This document shows, piece after piece, positions 12,021 to 27,000 of a stretch of 64,000 nt of DNA. Position 1 is the stretch's first letter; each line of letters opens with the position of its first letter. The notes below the pieces were generated by a model, which saw only the letters and a list, made by a program, of their open reading frames with translations, made no database searches and had not been told where the DNA came from. Source of the DNA: Himantopus leucocephalus (lineage: Eukaryota; Chordata; Aves; Charadriiformes; Recurvirostridae); contig RSEF01000031.1 of NCBI GenBank assembly GCA_003993805.1, positions 51,896,463 to 51,960,462 on the forward strand. Direction: 5' to 3'. Position numbers and translations under genes: made by a program.

Positions 12021-15000
12021 CTGCAGGGAAAATATAAACATTAACAGTAACAGCACAGTCGATTTGGCAGCTGAACAAGACTTTAGTTTGGTTTTTGCCA
12101 GAAGCTAAAAGTCTGTTTCAATTCCTTTTTGTACTAAGTTATGTTGATGTAACTGATGAGTTACACATTTGCAATACAATCTAGAACATGGTGAAAGACC
12201 CTTTGTAACAGTTTCTTTACGATACTGTCTTAATTTTCTTCCCAGTTTTGCTAGGTTGAAAGCCAAGGATTATTATATAGAAATGGAAAAGAAATTCAAA
12301 TGTTGTGCTCATCCTAAAATTTCAAGTAACGATACACAGAGTATGTAAAAACATAATGTTATTACCGTTGTAAAATTCTATTAAGCATGTTATAGACCAG
12401 CTTATTTGCCAACACTGACTCCAAATTAAAGGTGCATTACTATGATGGTCTTTATTTCACTTTTCTGGATTGTATGGTCAATGTGGTCCCAGGCCATGCA
12501 GAAAGGTAAACTGTTGAGGTAGGAATCCTAGTCTCCCCCAGCAACCGAGTTTCAAAATTTGGTCTCAAAAGATTTCTGAAATGCAAAAAGTAATTACTCT
12601 AATAAATAGATTTAAAGTAAGTAAATGGGACATGTTTTACTTGTTCAGATTATACTACATTCTTTGGGTATTTCCTTTTCATTAGTACAATGGAACTACT
12701 AATATTTAAAGTTTACAAACATCTTGATGAGTCTAAGAAAGGCTGCACCAGTAAGAAAAAATGAAGGCAGTTAACACACCACAGGTGTGTTTTTCAATGA
12801 TGAACACATCAGGAATCTTCTTTCCTAAGTGTGGGTTACTATGGTAAAGTAATGATGCCATTTTAACTTGAATACATTTTCAGAAATATATTTTAATTAC
12901 AAAAGGTAATTCACCGCGTTACATATCTATACTAGAGGTTTTAACTTTGATGTGATTAACGCTTTACTGTTTTACTCTGTCACTGATTATGTAATATAAT
13001 TAACTTCTGCAAGCTGAAGATTTTCAGCAACAGAAAGCAGAAAAAGTTTTTGCAGAGATGTGTTCTAAATTATTGAGGTGAGTAAACCCACACTGAATGG
13101 GTAACATGCTTTCTACCGTGGTCTTGTCAGCTATTTGACAGGCCAAAACGCAGAGTGTGACAAAGGCAAAGATAAGGGTACACACGCAGCCTTAGAGTTG
13201 CCAGAAAACCTTGATGAATGCAAGTGCAAGTAGAGCTCTTCCCCTAGGACAACAGGATCATCCACTACCTATTCTTCACAATAGCCTAGGAAAAATGCAC
13301 ATCTGTCAGTGCAATGCCTTTTCCAATTGAGGAGCTGGGCTTACTACAATATCGGCTATTGCATCACTTAGAGCGATTGAACTGAGCCCAGCTATTGGCT
13401 TGGCACGACAGATACATGGTTCAGTAGATATATAAAACACCTGGGAGCCACAGAACTGAAGCTCAGCAAACACAGAGGTAGAACTGCAGAGGAATGTATT
13501 GATTATGAGGCAGTGCTTGCACAGCAGACACAGAAACAGCCTTTAGGGGGCAGGAGAAGACTGTAAATACAGAGCGTCCTATGCCAAGAATAAAATAAAA
13601 TTTTGTTTCTCTACCTTAATTAAGTAATAGGCCATCTAAATACCGTGCATTCTTCTGCCTTGTGGCTATACGCAGAATGATTTTTATTGAAAAAACCTGG
13701 ACTCAGCATATAATGCACAGAGATTAAACTGAAACAGTAGGTCAACGGTAAGGATATCACAAATACCAATTTTAGTATATGAATTAAAAAAAGGAAGAGT
13801 TGATACCCACAACCATTCTTTGCAGTTGATTTTTTAAAATATATGGTAAGTTAATTATATTGATACAGTATATTTCAAGACAAGATACAAGTTCCCCGTC
13901 ACTGAACAAAAAATGTTTTTCAAAACATTTATCATGTGTCTGCCTAAGGGGCAATGTATCTTTTTTTAGAAACTAAGGCATCCCTCCCACTATTATCCCT
14001 AAACAGCAGTTATCACAATTACAATATAGATTCCTTTCTTAAACTAATTACCAAGCTAATTGTATTCTTCAAAGACCATCACATTAATTTTCATAAATGC
14101 TGAACAAATTTATGTTGAAATACATGATTATATAGAGATTTACTGATCTATTTTTGCATCGTGGTAAAAATACATCAAAACAAAAGAAAATCCTTAGCTT
14201 TGTTTGGTGACTAGGTAATCTTTATCTTCATTAATGAGTTTGGAGAATATAGTTACAATGCATATGGTGTAAAATGCAGAATAAAAACATTACCATATTG
14301 GAAAAAAATGTGAAAATCCTGGTTAATTTCATATTCAGCTTATCAAGATAAGTGTGAAAACAGTATTATTTTTCCTGTGACCAAAACAGCTTGGCTTAAA
14401 AATGTTTTAAAATAAATATTTCATAATAACATTTTATTTTAAGCACCTATTAAGAAAAACACCAAGAACTTCATATGGACTCAGAACAGTGTATAATTTC
14501 CCTAAACCAGTTTAGCATAAATGCACTCACCCCCATGCTGAAGTAGCAGCTTGCCAATTTCTACATGTCCATTTGACAGTGCATCATGCAAAGGAGTCAC
14601 CCCGTCCACTTGACTGAGCAGGTCTACCTCTGGACAACGCTGCAAAATTTCACGGACACACACTGTGCTGCCATGGTTACAGGCTTCATGCAAAGGCGTC
14701 CAGCCAGCATAGTCTGAATTATAAATCAAGGGAAGTTTTAAAACAGCAGAAGTAGCACTAAAATGTTAATAATGTAATTTATTAGACAGCAAAACACTTT
14801 ACTTTTTAGTATTCATCGTGGCTACAGTGGCAGCTTGTGATTTCAAAACAAGAAATACTATTGAAAAACATCTGAAAAAAATTAAATGGCATTTTTAAAA
14901 AACAATAGAAAATGCGATGCTAAAACGCACTTTAGTTATAAATTAACCTTTCCTCAATTCTTGCTATAAAGTCCTCATTTTGTGTTGTTTAAAATAATAA

Positions 15001-18000
15001 AGACAGTTTTAATAGTATAAATACAAACTTTATAACCAAACAGATATTAATACAGTTCTTTATCTGGCTTAATTCCTTAGTTCTGTAGAGAAATTGAATA
15101 ACTTACCTTTAGCATTAATGTCTGTTCCAGGGAAAGACAGAAGCTGAATCAATCTCTCCACTTTGTTTCTTATGCAAGCTCTATGCAGGGCTGTCTCTCC
15201 TACCATAAAAAATTAATAGATTACACTAGACTAGGCAAGATAGCAACTAAAGAAAATAATCAAAGTGCCTGGAACTAGGAGACCTGGCTATATGCCAGAA
15301 AATTCAATAATGAGTAAGATTTTCCTTTATCCTGTTTAACCATCTTTTAAGAAAATTCAAAAAAAACCCACAGAGCTTCTGTTCCACCACAGATCCAGCA
15401 ATGAAATTGTATTGCAAACGGTTTAACACAGGAATTATCTCCCCCCAGTTCAAGGTTTAAAGCTTCAATCACACTATAAAAGCACCAAGTGATCACAGAA
15501 CACCAAAAATACTGGGTTTTGAAGCAATAAAACTTTAGAGTGCAGTTGCCCTCCCTTAAATTTATTCATGAACCTACGTTAAAATGTATGGTTCTTTTTA
15601 CACAGCATTTATAGCTTAATTCAAATGAATGTTTCTGGCTAAGCACGAGTGCCTCTACACACTCAAGTATAATTCAGAACTTCAAATCCGTTAACAGATG
15701 GTTTGCTGTTTCTCAATAGGCTGTCTGACTTGGCTACAGTAGCAAGGGAGGGGGGAAAGAGAGAGAAATAGATGAAGGGGTCCTAATAATAATAATAATA
15801 ATAAAAAAGAAAATCCTCTGGAAAAAAAATCCCTAGCCTTAGTACCATATAAAGCTGAAGTAAGTGTGAAAAATTGAACAGCAAGCAACTGAGAACTGCT
15901 TCTTGCATGTAAAGACACCATTAGTTTCTGCATGATAAAAACTTCAGACCCATTCTAAACGCTGTTCTGCTTTCACTAAATGATTAGGTTTGAACAAGAG
16001 CCAGAGGAAAATCTTGATGCCAGGTGAAAGATGATGCAACAAACATCTTAGAAATGAAAAATATCTCAGCCTAAATCTCTCAGCCTTTGCGATAAGATTT
16101 ACATGGTATATTTTGTTATATTAATACCTTCACTATGTAAATCTGTCAGCTCCATACTCATTCTTTCAACAGAAGATACTACTTGCAATTTTGGCAGGGG
16201 AAGAATAGAGAAAAAGCAGTCGGGTTGGGGGTTTTTTTGCCCTAGTCCTTCAGCTCACTTTTCTTTGTAGAAGTCAGCATGTAATAATTCACATCAATTT
16301 TACTTGCAAAAGCAATATAGAGAAAGGGAACCAATTTTAAAAATGCATGGTCTGGCTCTGTTACTGAAGCTCTCTTAAATCCCAAAAGAGGGTGAGTTTT
16401 TTTTGTCCTTCAGTGTTTGTGATACAATTCTGTTTTTAATTTTTTTTTGAACAATCCCAGCTTGCTTTTTCCAGTTTTTTCTAAGCCTTCTCCTGGGCGT
16501 CATGATTAATATAGTTGCGTTTTAAGAGATATAGGTAAATTTCTGATGATGAAGATGACAAAAAGTAGTTCCAGCAAGTAATTCTGTTCAGGTAAAGGCT
16601 CATGTAAAGTACAATTTATTAAATTTGTGTAATAAGTAGGAATCAAATGAATTACTGCAGTGCTGTTTTATTCCTTAGGTACTTGGGTTCCACTATAGCT
16701 AAGACAAAAGCCAAATGCCTTTCATAGTCTGGGCTGAATGCCTGGAAGAAAACAGTCCATATGCTTAACACAGCTATGTAACATAGCATACTCCTCAGTC
16801 TTTGTTCACAAAATGTCTAGGACTGAAAGAGATGAAGACTGAATTATACTTTCAAATCAGAAGACGTTGATCCTACCAAGCACAGGTTGAGGTGGATTAG
16901 CAAAGTAAGGCGGGCAAGACTGGAATGAGCTCACACAAGCTGTACACTGTATTTAATATCTGGGAGGGGGAGGGGAATGAAGAAGGCAGCTTTATTCCAC
17001 CATATATACAATTCCTCCTTTTAAATAGACATCGGAAAAAAGAAACACGAACCATAAGAAAATAATTCTTGGGCATATGCCATCATTTCAGTTCAGCATT
17101 CATCAGGACAAGATTTTTAAACCTGCAACTGTCGATTCTAGCCATATAAAGTTCTTACGATAAATTAGATATATAGCATACCTTTAGTATTTCTCCTGTA
17201 AAAATGTAACTCTTCAGCCAAAACATAGCAATTCTCTTTGGTGTATGAAGCCTCAACTTCTGCTTTTGCTCTAAGCTTCCTTGTCAATGGAGGGCACTTA
17301 TTAAAGATTAAGTCACTGAAAAGAGAGCAAAGGGGACACGTCTAAAATCACTATTTTATATTTTAAGATAATGTGTAGGTATTTAATGCTTTTAAATGTG
17401 TACATGCAGCATACTTAGAGCTATCCATTTCAGAGTTCTTTCTGAAATGTCTTAATTACATAATTTCTATGTCATTTAATTATAACTGTATTTAAAACAG
17501 TAATAAAGTTAAATTACCCACAATTAAACTTTCTTTAAAGGTAATTCTATGAACAGTTCAACTTCTCTATGTACACTGTAAATTTAATATTGGGAAAATA
17601 TAATTACATCAGTCTGCATATACACTGAGCTGGAGTATGGAGAGAAAGGGGGAACCCCAGCCCAGAGGTGTTACGGGTTTACAATGGAGCTTTCTGTCAG
17701 TTGCAGTAATTTGTAGACAACAAAACAGGTCATAGAAAGTTCAAGAAATGTGTCAGGTCAGAAGCTGTCCCCCAAAGCAGAATAAAACTGGTGATGTTAT
17801 AGGTATTACTTACGGTAGATCAGGCAGCACTTTGACTTGGTTCTGCTTATCACCATTTAGCATCTGTAATGCCCTTTGAGACTCAGGGCATGGCTGTTGC
17901 CCTATTTTCCTTTTCTTTTTCTTTGTTTTCTGTATCTTCCTTGTCTCATGCATCCCTACCTCTCGCAAAGCAGGCGAATAGGAACAAACCTGTTGCAAAA

Positions 18001-21000
18001 GTAACATTTTCAATGACTTTGTATAAAGTAAATTAAAATGCAGTCCTTTTCTTTCATTGCACTTCATGCAAAGCAGTCATCCACCACCCACAGCTTTCTG
18101 TATCTAAGTTTTTAAAAATATGATCCCTAAATGATTGCATATATAGATTGTTTAAAGTTGTCTTCTCCAATCTTTTTCATATTCTTGTAATACACTCTTT
18201 ATGATGGTCTCAAAAGCAAGTGGGTTGTTTCTGAGCCAGAAAGTGGGGAATTCCAGACCTCCCTCTTGGTTTTTTGGTAGCTGGGAAAATTTTGAACACT
18301 TTAGCTGGACTTAAGACTGAAGTAAAGCTAATTGATTCTCAGGTACTCAATTATTTACAAGCTTCCTGCTCCCAACTCAGGGAGCAAAACCCAGGGAGCA
18401 ACCTGGTAAAGAAATACTCACTCCGCTCCTTCATCTCTTCTAAGATGAGGGGTTGGATTAAGCCTTTGAGCATTGCGAAGACAATAAGCTAGTTAGCTCT
18501 CAGGCGCTCTCTCATTATTAGGGTAGCTTTGGACATTGCAGATATTTTGGTTTCTTTCCAGGAATATAGAGCTTCCAACCCACCTATACCGCTCATTTTA
18601 AAAAGTCTCATAAGTTTTTACCGTTTGGTAAAGGCATAGGAAAAAGTCCAGTGAGGGAACTCATTCAAGGATTACGCAATGGTTATATTTGAAGAAAGAT
18701 ATTAAAGAAGGCTTTGAGAGTATCTAGCAGATCACTGTAGATTCTGCAGGTAATTGCAATGGGTGAGGGACACCTTACTTGCACCCTCACTGTACACTTA
18801 CCCCCCGACAGAAGGAGGGCACTATTTGAACCCGTAGAAAAGCCTAGCTGACAACAGAGCTGTTACCAGAAGAGCTGGCAAAATTGGACAATAGTTAATA
18901 CTTATTGTATGGAACAAGAAAGGAAGAACAGTAACGCTAAGGAAAGCCACAAAAAGCACATGAACTTGTTTCAAGCACTACAAAAATTTACATTTAAGTA
19001 GTTGCAGAGAGTGATCAGTAGTCATGGCAATACTAAAAATAGCAATTGCTACTGCATATGTGTTGGCAACATATGTTAAATATTAGATATATAGTTGGTT
19101 TATTTTTAAAATTCTGACAGTCTTTTGTTCCAGCTCTGTTTAAACATGATGTATTAATAAACAATGATCTCTGCTCACAATAAACTCCTGTAAAAGTCAG
19201 GAAAACTTATGTATGGAAAATGTATAAAGGTATAAATTTGTTTTTCTTTGCCTGTACCTGTAGAATTTTAGGCCATATAGAAACAGTTATGGATTCCATA
19301 TTCTGGTTAGCTGTTAGTATTAAGATTACTGAAATGAGGCTCTAAGTTAAGGCATGTCACTACTGTGTGATCTCCCTGATTTGCCTGCATCCTGCCAGCA
19401 GTCTTGGTTTTGAGAATTTCTTTCACAGCTTTCATCATGTGCTTCCTCATCAACTATCACAACTTGTGATTTGAAGACAGGAAAAGGTTTGCAACTAGGA
19501 TAAATTTTTTAAGAGGAGAAATTCGCAGTAATACATTGTGGTTCAAAATAATTAAATCTAGTACGTAACAAATGCTTGGACACAGTAGAGTTACAGACTG
19601 TCACCTCTTCAAAAAACCTGAAGGAAAAGATACCTCGGGAAAACCACACTATATTGGGCACTTTCCTTAAATAAAAATTTAATACTGCAATAAAGTATTT
19701 TCATCAGAGACTATTTTAAAAAGCTTTCATTGTGATTTTTCATGTTAACTGCATCTAAACAGATTAATCAGGTACTACAAATTCTCTGGTAAGAAAAATC
19801 TTACCATTGTTTTGAACCCAGATCTTGGGCAAAAAGACATTTAAATGCAGTAGAGTCTGTCTACAGGTGGAAGACAATGCATGCAATGAGCATGACCTTA
19901 GACCACAAAAGAAAGATTTTTGCCAAGACTTTCATGAATCCAATTACTTGTAAAATACTTGTGTGATAGGTTTTAAGGAGTAGAAGAGCTACTTACTATT
20001 TTCTGAAGAGAAAGAGGTTCCTTAGAAATAGTTATATTCCTCTGTAAACACATTTTTTTAAAAACTGCTTCTGCAACAAACATTTGAAGCCAGAGGGATG
20101 GTATGGAACAAATGAACATTTTTAATTCACGTATCGAAAAATCTGGATAAAAGCAAAGGGAAGAAAAAGAGCCTTAAAATAATAAACCTGTATACCTAGA
20201 GTGATCTAGAAGACCTCTTCCAGACTTTTTCTTTCTGCTGTTGCAGATTCAGAAGTTATTCTCCATGAGATATACCAGAAATACTCATATTAAAAAAGAT
20301 TTTATCTGTCATCTGATAATAAGACTGGCTTCTAAGAGAATGGTCACCAGATTTTAAAAGGCAAAGCACCACTTTTTATGTGAAACTTTTTTAAAAAAAC
20401 ACTCTAAATACAATCTTATTAAAGTTACACCTTGATTTTGAGAATGAAATTATTTATTTAGGAAGTCGTGCAAGTGATCACATTTAAAATCTGTAAGTGA
20501 CACAATTCAAACACAATTCAGATAAAATGTATAATACATGAACAGAGAAATCTGCAAGTAATGCAGGGTGACCTATAAATACTACATTAAAAGTGACTGT
20601 AAGCAAATTTCAACCCCATTGAGATGTACCAAATAGTTCATACTGTTTCAAAAAACCCAGAACAGACAGTGGCAGAAGACTATATATCTATGTCAATACA
20701 TATCAGGCATATGTCNTATATCTATGTCAATACATATCAGGCATATGTCTGGCCTACCTCTCTTTTTTTTTTTTTTGAAAAGGAGACAGAATGACTGATT
20801 TTTCTTAGGGCGATATTTGTATTTTGACTCTAGCAAAATAATTTTGTCAAAATAGCAACTGAAACAGGTGGAAAGGAAGGTCTGCCATGAGGAAGAAAGT
20901 CTTTACTGTATTGAGGGAATATTGATCTGTAGACTCAATCAAAAGAGAAACATGAGTTTTTAGAAGCTTTGGTAGGAATTGAGTTTGAAAACGAAATTAA

Positions 21001-24000
21001 AAACATTCAGTAGTTTTTCTGAGTTAATTTTTTTTGTCTTTTGAGTTCCTTGTACCCTAGTTGCTAAAAGGACAGGTACCTCAACCGACATTACATGTTA
21101 AATGATAATGGTTTATTTGAGTCCTGACATTTCTCTTTCTCTAGTATATTTAATGAAGAGGAACAATAGTGATTCATGAGACTAGCTGGAATTTTTCCCC
21201 ACCCCCCAAATAAAGTTTTAAGCAAACAAGATGAAGTTTGTGGAGTGAAACATTTCACATGAGAATTGGCCTAAGCTAAGGTGTCTCCAGTGGCGTCTCT
21301 GAGGTTATGGCTTATTATGATATGCTTAAAGCTCTTCCTGAACTGACATAAGAGCTCCAAAGACTTTTTTTTTTTCTTCACACTGTGTAGTCTTGCTTTC
21401 ACGTTAACACCTATTGAGATTTATTTAGAGGGATTTTAATAAGAAAGCCTGTTCTATTTGGTCTTTGCTCAGGACAGACAGGCAGACACCTACACACTCT
21501 AAAACAGTTTTCTGCATATGTACGCATCACACCAGAAGACTGCACAGCTGCAACAGAAGGTAAAATATAACTTGAAAGTAAATCGAAGATTTTAGTTTGG
21601 ACTTTAGTGTATCTGATTAAAAGACTTTGAGAGGCATTTCAAGCACTCACCATCACATGAAATGGCAATGTACTGTGCCAAGTCATCAGCTATTTGATGA
21701 AACACATTTCTGTCCATAAGCAAACTTGAGATGATCCAATATTCCACCACAGTTCCAAGAATTGCATTTAATAAACCAGCTATTTCGCATCTGAAAGTCT
21801 AAATGAAAGGGGGGGAAAAAAAAAAAAAGAGTATCTATAGACCCGTACTGTATAACAAATTCACACTAATAATGTACCAGTAATAACACTAGAGAACTTC
21901 TTTAGATAAAGCTGACTCTGTTGCCACATCACTTCTTTGCTGGCTTTTCTTTTTCTGTTCAAAATCTAACTGTTGCAGCCAGGTGAACAAAATTAATATG
22001 CCATTGACGCCACATCAATTAAGATTTGTCATTGGAGAAATACAAGTTATTTGAAAATATACTGCCTAAAACCACATGCAAAATCGGATCAAAGCTTACA
22101 AGTACAAAGTGTGATTTCTTTTTAAATTAGGTTTTGTTTAACTACAAGATTTCGAGTACTGCATTTATGCTAGTTAACCTTGTGCTTCATTTGGCAACTA
22201 CAGGGATCTTGTTCTCCCCAGTCTATTAGGATTCTCTTTTTCCTAAAGATCTCATCATGAAATTAAAGCTCCTTTTGTGACTAACCATGTACATCTGTGC
22301 CAAAAGGCGAAAGGATGCAAGGTATTAGTTCCCTGCACAGATAAAACTTTGGCAGCCAGTTTGTGGGATCAGGAAACTTTCTCCTGCTACCAAAAATTCC
22401 AAAGAGACTAGCAGCTGAAAATTTAGAAAGAGTATATTTACGGATATTAGCCTTACCTTTTTATTCCCTAAACCTGCACAAAATGGTCATGTGTAGATAA
22501 AAAAGCCAAGGCATGTTTTCTTCAGGAGGCATCAAGGCAATATACAGCCCTTTAACATGCTACCCAGAAAGTACCTTGAGATTGGTGAACATATTTGTTC
22601 ACCCGTGTGAGCACTTCATCAGTATTGTTTGTGTAAAGCACTGCTGCTAGTGTCTGAGTTAGTCTGTGCAAAGGGAAGTCAGATCTGTCTACTCAACACC
22701 TTTCTGTGCCACGTAGGAATATTTTATGCAATGATTCTGAAATAAGTTATTCCTCTGACCACATGTACAACCACAGAAAATTCAGTATTTCTATGCGCAG
22801 AATGGAAGAATACGTACACCACTGTAGGAACATACGAATACTTCTTTTGCCCAGCGACACCTACCTAAGGCTCTACCGAAGAATCACTAGAGCACCAGAC
22901 AATATATTGCATTCTAGAGAAAGAGAATGAGTACTTCAAAATGGACAATTTTGGATAAGAGGGAAATTGAACTGATTATGTACTTACTTATTTGTCAGCT
23001 TGAGATTTAAAAGAATTACTTAGAGGAAGCAAAACTTTTCTGTCTTTTGTTGTGCTCTCACATGACAGTCAATGGTTTGTCTGATACTCCTTTGAGAACA
23101 AAATACGTTCAAGGTTGGTTTAAAATAATTTAATAGGATTCCCTCAGGAGCTGGAAAGCACCAAAGACTGAAACAGTTTGAGCTTCATCAATAAATCAGA
23201 CATATATAAGAGCAACAGAGACTGTGACACAGATGAGATTTATTATAAAAAGATTACAAAGTAGTTTGTCAAAAACCTACATAAATACTGTCCCTACAGT
23301 TAACAGACTTACTTGTCATTCAAAAGAACAAAATTAATAAACAAAATACAAATAAACATTGTGTGGGGAGGCAGTATAAACTCTATCACTGAAGGCTTTT
23401 AAGGACTGGCCAGGGAAAATCTGTTAGGAATGGGATCTCTGAAATCACTGCCAGCCCTACTTCCTTTTACTCTGTTAAGCTCTACTTGATTTGGTTTGCC
23501 CCTTGCTTCAGTGTATCATAATATTTTATTGTAGATGAACTGTGGGGTCTCACAGTAAAAAAACCTGAGAACGTTGATATGGCACGTCAACAACATGAAA
23601 ATAATTTGTTTTCAACTAGAATTTAAATATTTTAAAAGCTACACTACTCCCTGCCTTCTGAGGATTCAGGAATAGAAACTGAGGAAATAATTTAAAACAT
23701 CTGAAATGCATTTAAATTTCCCTTAAGTATGCATACCTCTTTTATCATTGGACCCCAAAGCAAAATACTGGGTGAATAATTTAATTCCATCAATAGTTCT
23801 TTGCAGGAAATAAATTACACAAATGTAGCAAAGAAGCACAATTTTAACAGAGGTAAGTGACAGGATCAAGGACATATAGATGTAATCTGAGGTAGATAAC
23901 AGATGTAAAGCACAAGTATTTACATTCTTTTTCTTATTTCTAAATCACAAACTCGTATTACTTCATCTATGAAATATTTTCAAGGACAGGGGTGGGGAGC

Positions 24001-27000
24001 GAAAGCTGACCTTGAGGCAGCAGATTGAAATAATGGCTGTTAATACTGCAAGTATTAATAACGTTTCTCAGTCAGATATATAGCTGCGTACTAACTGTGG
24101 CTGATACACTAGCTGCAACTACGTTTGCTCAGCTTAGTATCTCTGCACACTGACACAGACAAACCAGATACTGCCAACTGGTGTAGGCTTGCTTGACATT
24201 TTGGTAAAACAACAGTAGTACAAACCAAGAGCTTATCCTTAATATTTTGAAATAAACGGTTCAATGCTACAAATGAGGGGAAAATGCTCTAATTTACTGA
24301 AAGTATCATCTGTTCTAAAAATATTTAAATATTAACTTCTTAAAAATATTTTCATTTTCAACCACAAAACAATACAAACATAGTAATGAAAACACATGCA
24401 ATATTAAAAAGGAAAAAGAAGCATTTCCATTTAAAATGGGAATTGCTACCATGTATGACAAAACAGCATTGTGCACATAAATAGCTTCTGCTATCAAACT
24501 CAAGAGGCTAAAATCTTAAAAAGAAGTCTCTTCTACTGCTTTACAACTCTACTACTGGTTTAAAGCTGCAGTTTTTCTGAGGTTTAGGTGATATTTTTAA
24601 TTACCAAACTAAAGTGAAGGGAAAAATATCAACCAAGAAATAAAAAAAAGGTTCCATAACAATATTTTTAGAATGTAAGAATAAAGTCTTACAAAGCTAA
24701 GTGATCTCTGTATATTAACCTGTGAAAAAGTAAATGCACAGGAGCCACCTGATTTTTTGTAGACATAGAAAAGCAATATTCGCAACATTGAATGGAAACT
24801 CTTATTCCTGGATATGAAATAACAAGTTACCCAAATAAATGACATATATTGCTATTTTATTAACAAATGCAATTTTGGATTAAGTAAAAACACATTTAAA
24901 TGACAGGTTTTGTTTACACTGTAATTTAGATAATGGTGTGACCAGTGGTCATTGGAACATGAGCCTTCAATTAACAAAAACTGAGAATACTCAGAAACCA
25001 CTGCTTTTGGTTCTATCATTTAGTAGTTCAATCTTTAATCAAACTTGAATCTGACTTAACAGTCTGCTTCTTTATAAGCTGGCAAACAAGAACATGATTT
25101 TTGTAGGTATATTATAAACTATTCAAGCCTCTCCCTCTTCCCCATAAATAATGTATTTCTAAAATTCCTCAAAATAATGTACTACTACAAAATGTAGTAT
25201 TTCAAATTGTACTGAAAAAGATTCTTAATAGAACTGTAGTATTATTCTTCCTTACAAAACCAAGTGTACTGGGTCTGGCTGGGGGGAAGACAAATTTCTT
25301 CATAGAGCCTGTGCTGTGTTTTGAATATGTAACTCAAACGGTGTTGATGACATAGGGATGTTCAGGCTGCTGCCGAGCAATGCTCGCCCAGTGCCACGGC
25401 CTCTTCCTTCTCCCACTCTGCCCCCCCAGCAAGAGGGCTGGGAGTGCGCAGGGAGGGGACACAGCTGGGACAGCCGACCCAAAATGACCAAAGGGATGTT
25501 CCACGCCATGTAAACGTCGTGCTTAGCAATAAAAGCTGAGGAGAGGAGGAGGAAGGGAGGATGTTCAGGGCTATGGCGTTTGCCTTGCCAACTAAATGCT
25601 GTGGGTGACGGAGTGCCGCTTTCCAGGACGCGGCTGGACACCTGCCTGTCCATGCGAAGTGGTGAGTGAATTCCTTATTTTGCTTTGCTTCTGATTCACT
25701 TATTAAACCGTCTTTATCTCGACCCATGAGTTTTATTTACAGATATTTTCACTGGAGAATTGCACGGAAGTTTGGTATGTCATAACTAGTATGTTTGTTT
25801 CTTCCTACTAGTTAATACACTTGTGTAAGCTGGGAAACATGGTCACCCCTTTACACTGTGCTATAAAACTCTTAATTTCTGTGCCTGTGCAGATAGTGAG
25901 AATACTCAAAGTCATTCCTTTCATTTAGGTTCCTGAATGGCCTTACGTGTTTCTTGACAGTGTGCTGCCTCTTAAGCAAACAGCTTTTAAAAAAAACAAA
26001 ACTTGTAAAATGACTCACACTCTTAAACTGAAGAATAGGACGGAAAATTTTGCACCCAATATGCTAATATGACATGGAAATACTGTGATTTAATTTATAA
26101 TAAAATAATAAAAAAGGAGAAAAGAAAACACAGATCTGCCTGCACAGCTGGGGAGAATCTGCTTCTTCAGCTTTCTGAATAACCTTTTCAACTAGGTCAT
26201 GGAATTTTAAATGGAGTCTCTGAATATATGGAAAAATCAGTACATCAAGTTTTAGTATAACAAAATTGAGAGTGCAGAAAGGGACAATGAGAAGTTTTGA
26301 ATGTAAAAATACAGTATTTTGTTTTAGAGTTTATTTTTGGCGAAAGATGCAGAGGGAAATAAAATGAAATATATAAATATGAAGTTAAAGAATAAGGCTG
26401 TAAGAATGAACATACAAAACTACAGATATTATGAGGCAACGCTGCTTTTTAAGTCTAGAATTCATATCTGCAGGGATGTTGTACATTACAGTGCGTAAGA
26501 TCAAAGTGGGAAAGCAATAGGCATCTGGGTTCTGTGCTGAAAGTACAATTCTTACATATATGTATATAAAGAAAATAGAACCTAAACAAGAGGAAGGTCT
26601 CTATGTTTCATGTTATGTTTTATTCTCTCTTTTAAATTTATTTTTCATATATGTACTACACTCTACCTGACACAAGTGATTATTCTGCTTATGCAAAGAA
26701 TACTTTATGAAAAAGGTATGGCTTACAGTGCTGGAACTTGTCAAAAGAAGGCATAGGAGAAAAAAGAAAATGGTGTCTACACTTAAACTGCAGATTCAAC
26801 ACCAGGAAACATATGAAAGCAGTCCCATCTTCTAAAGAAACAGAATGGCCACTGACACCAACTGAATGCAAGCCCGGTGCTCAGTACCTTTGAAAAGGTA
26901 GGTTGTTTAAATATAAATATGGGTATAGAAGCCTAATTTTAGGCACTTTTTTAATATCTTGACCAAGGATAAAAGGAAGCACTGTTTCAGAATGTCTTGC

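Noticed and set aside
17990..18067. 5' extension of SLF1 coding exon 13 to the start of the open frame
   Set aside because: Comparison with the remembered human join and the strong CAACAG acceptor place the exon edge at 17989.
25300..25727. Two long minus-strand frames
   Set aside because: They are antisense readings of the ERVL LTR.
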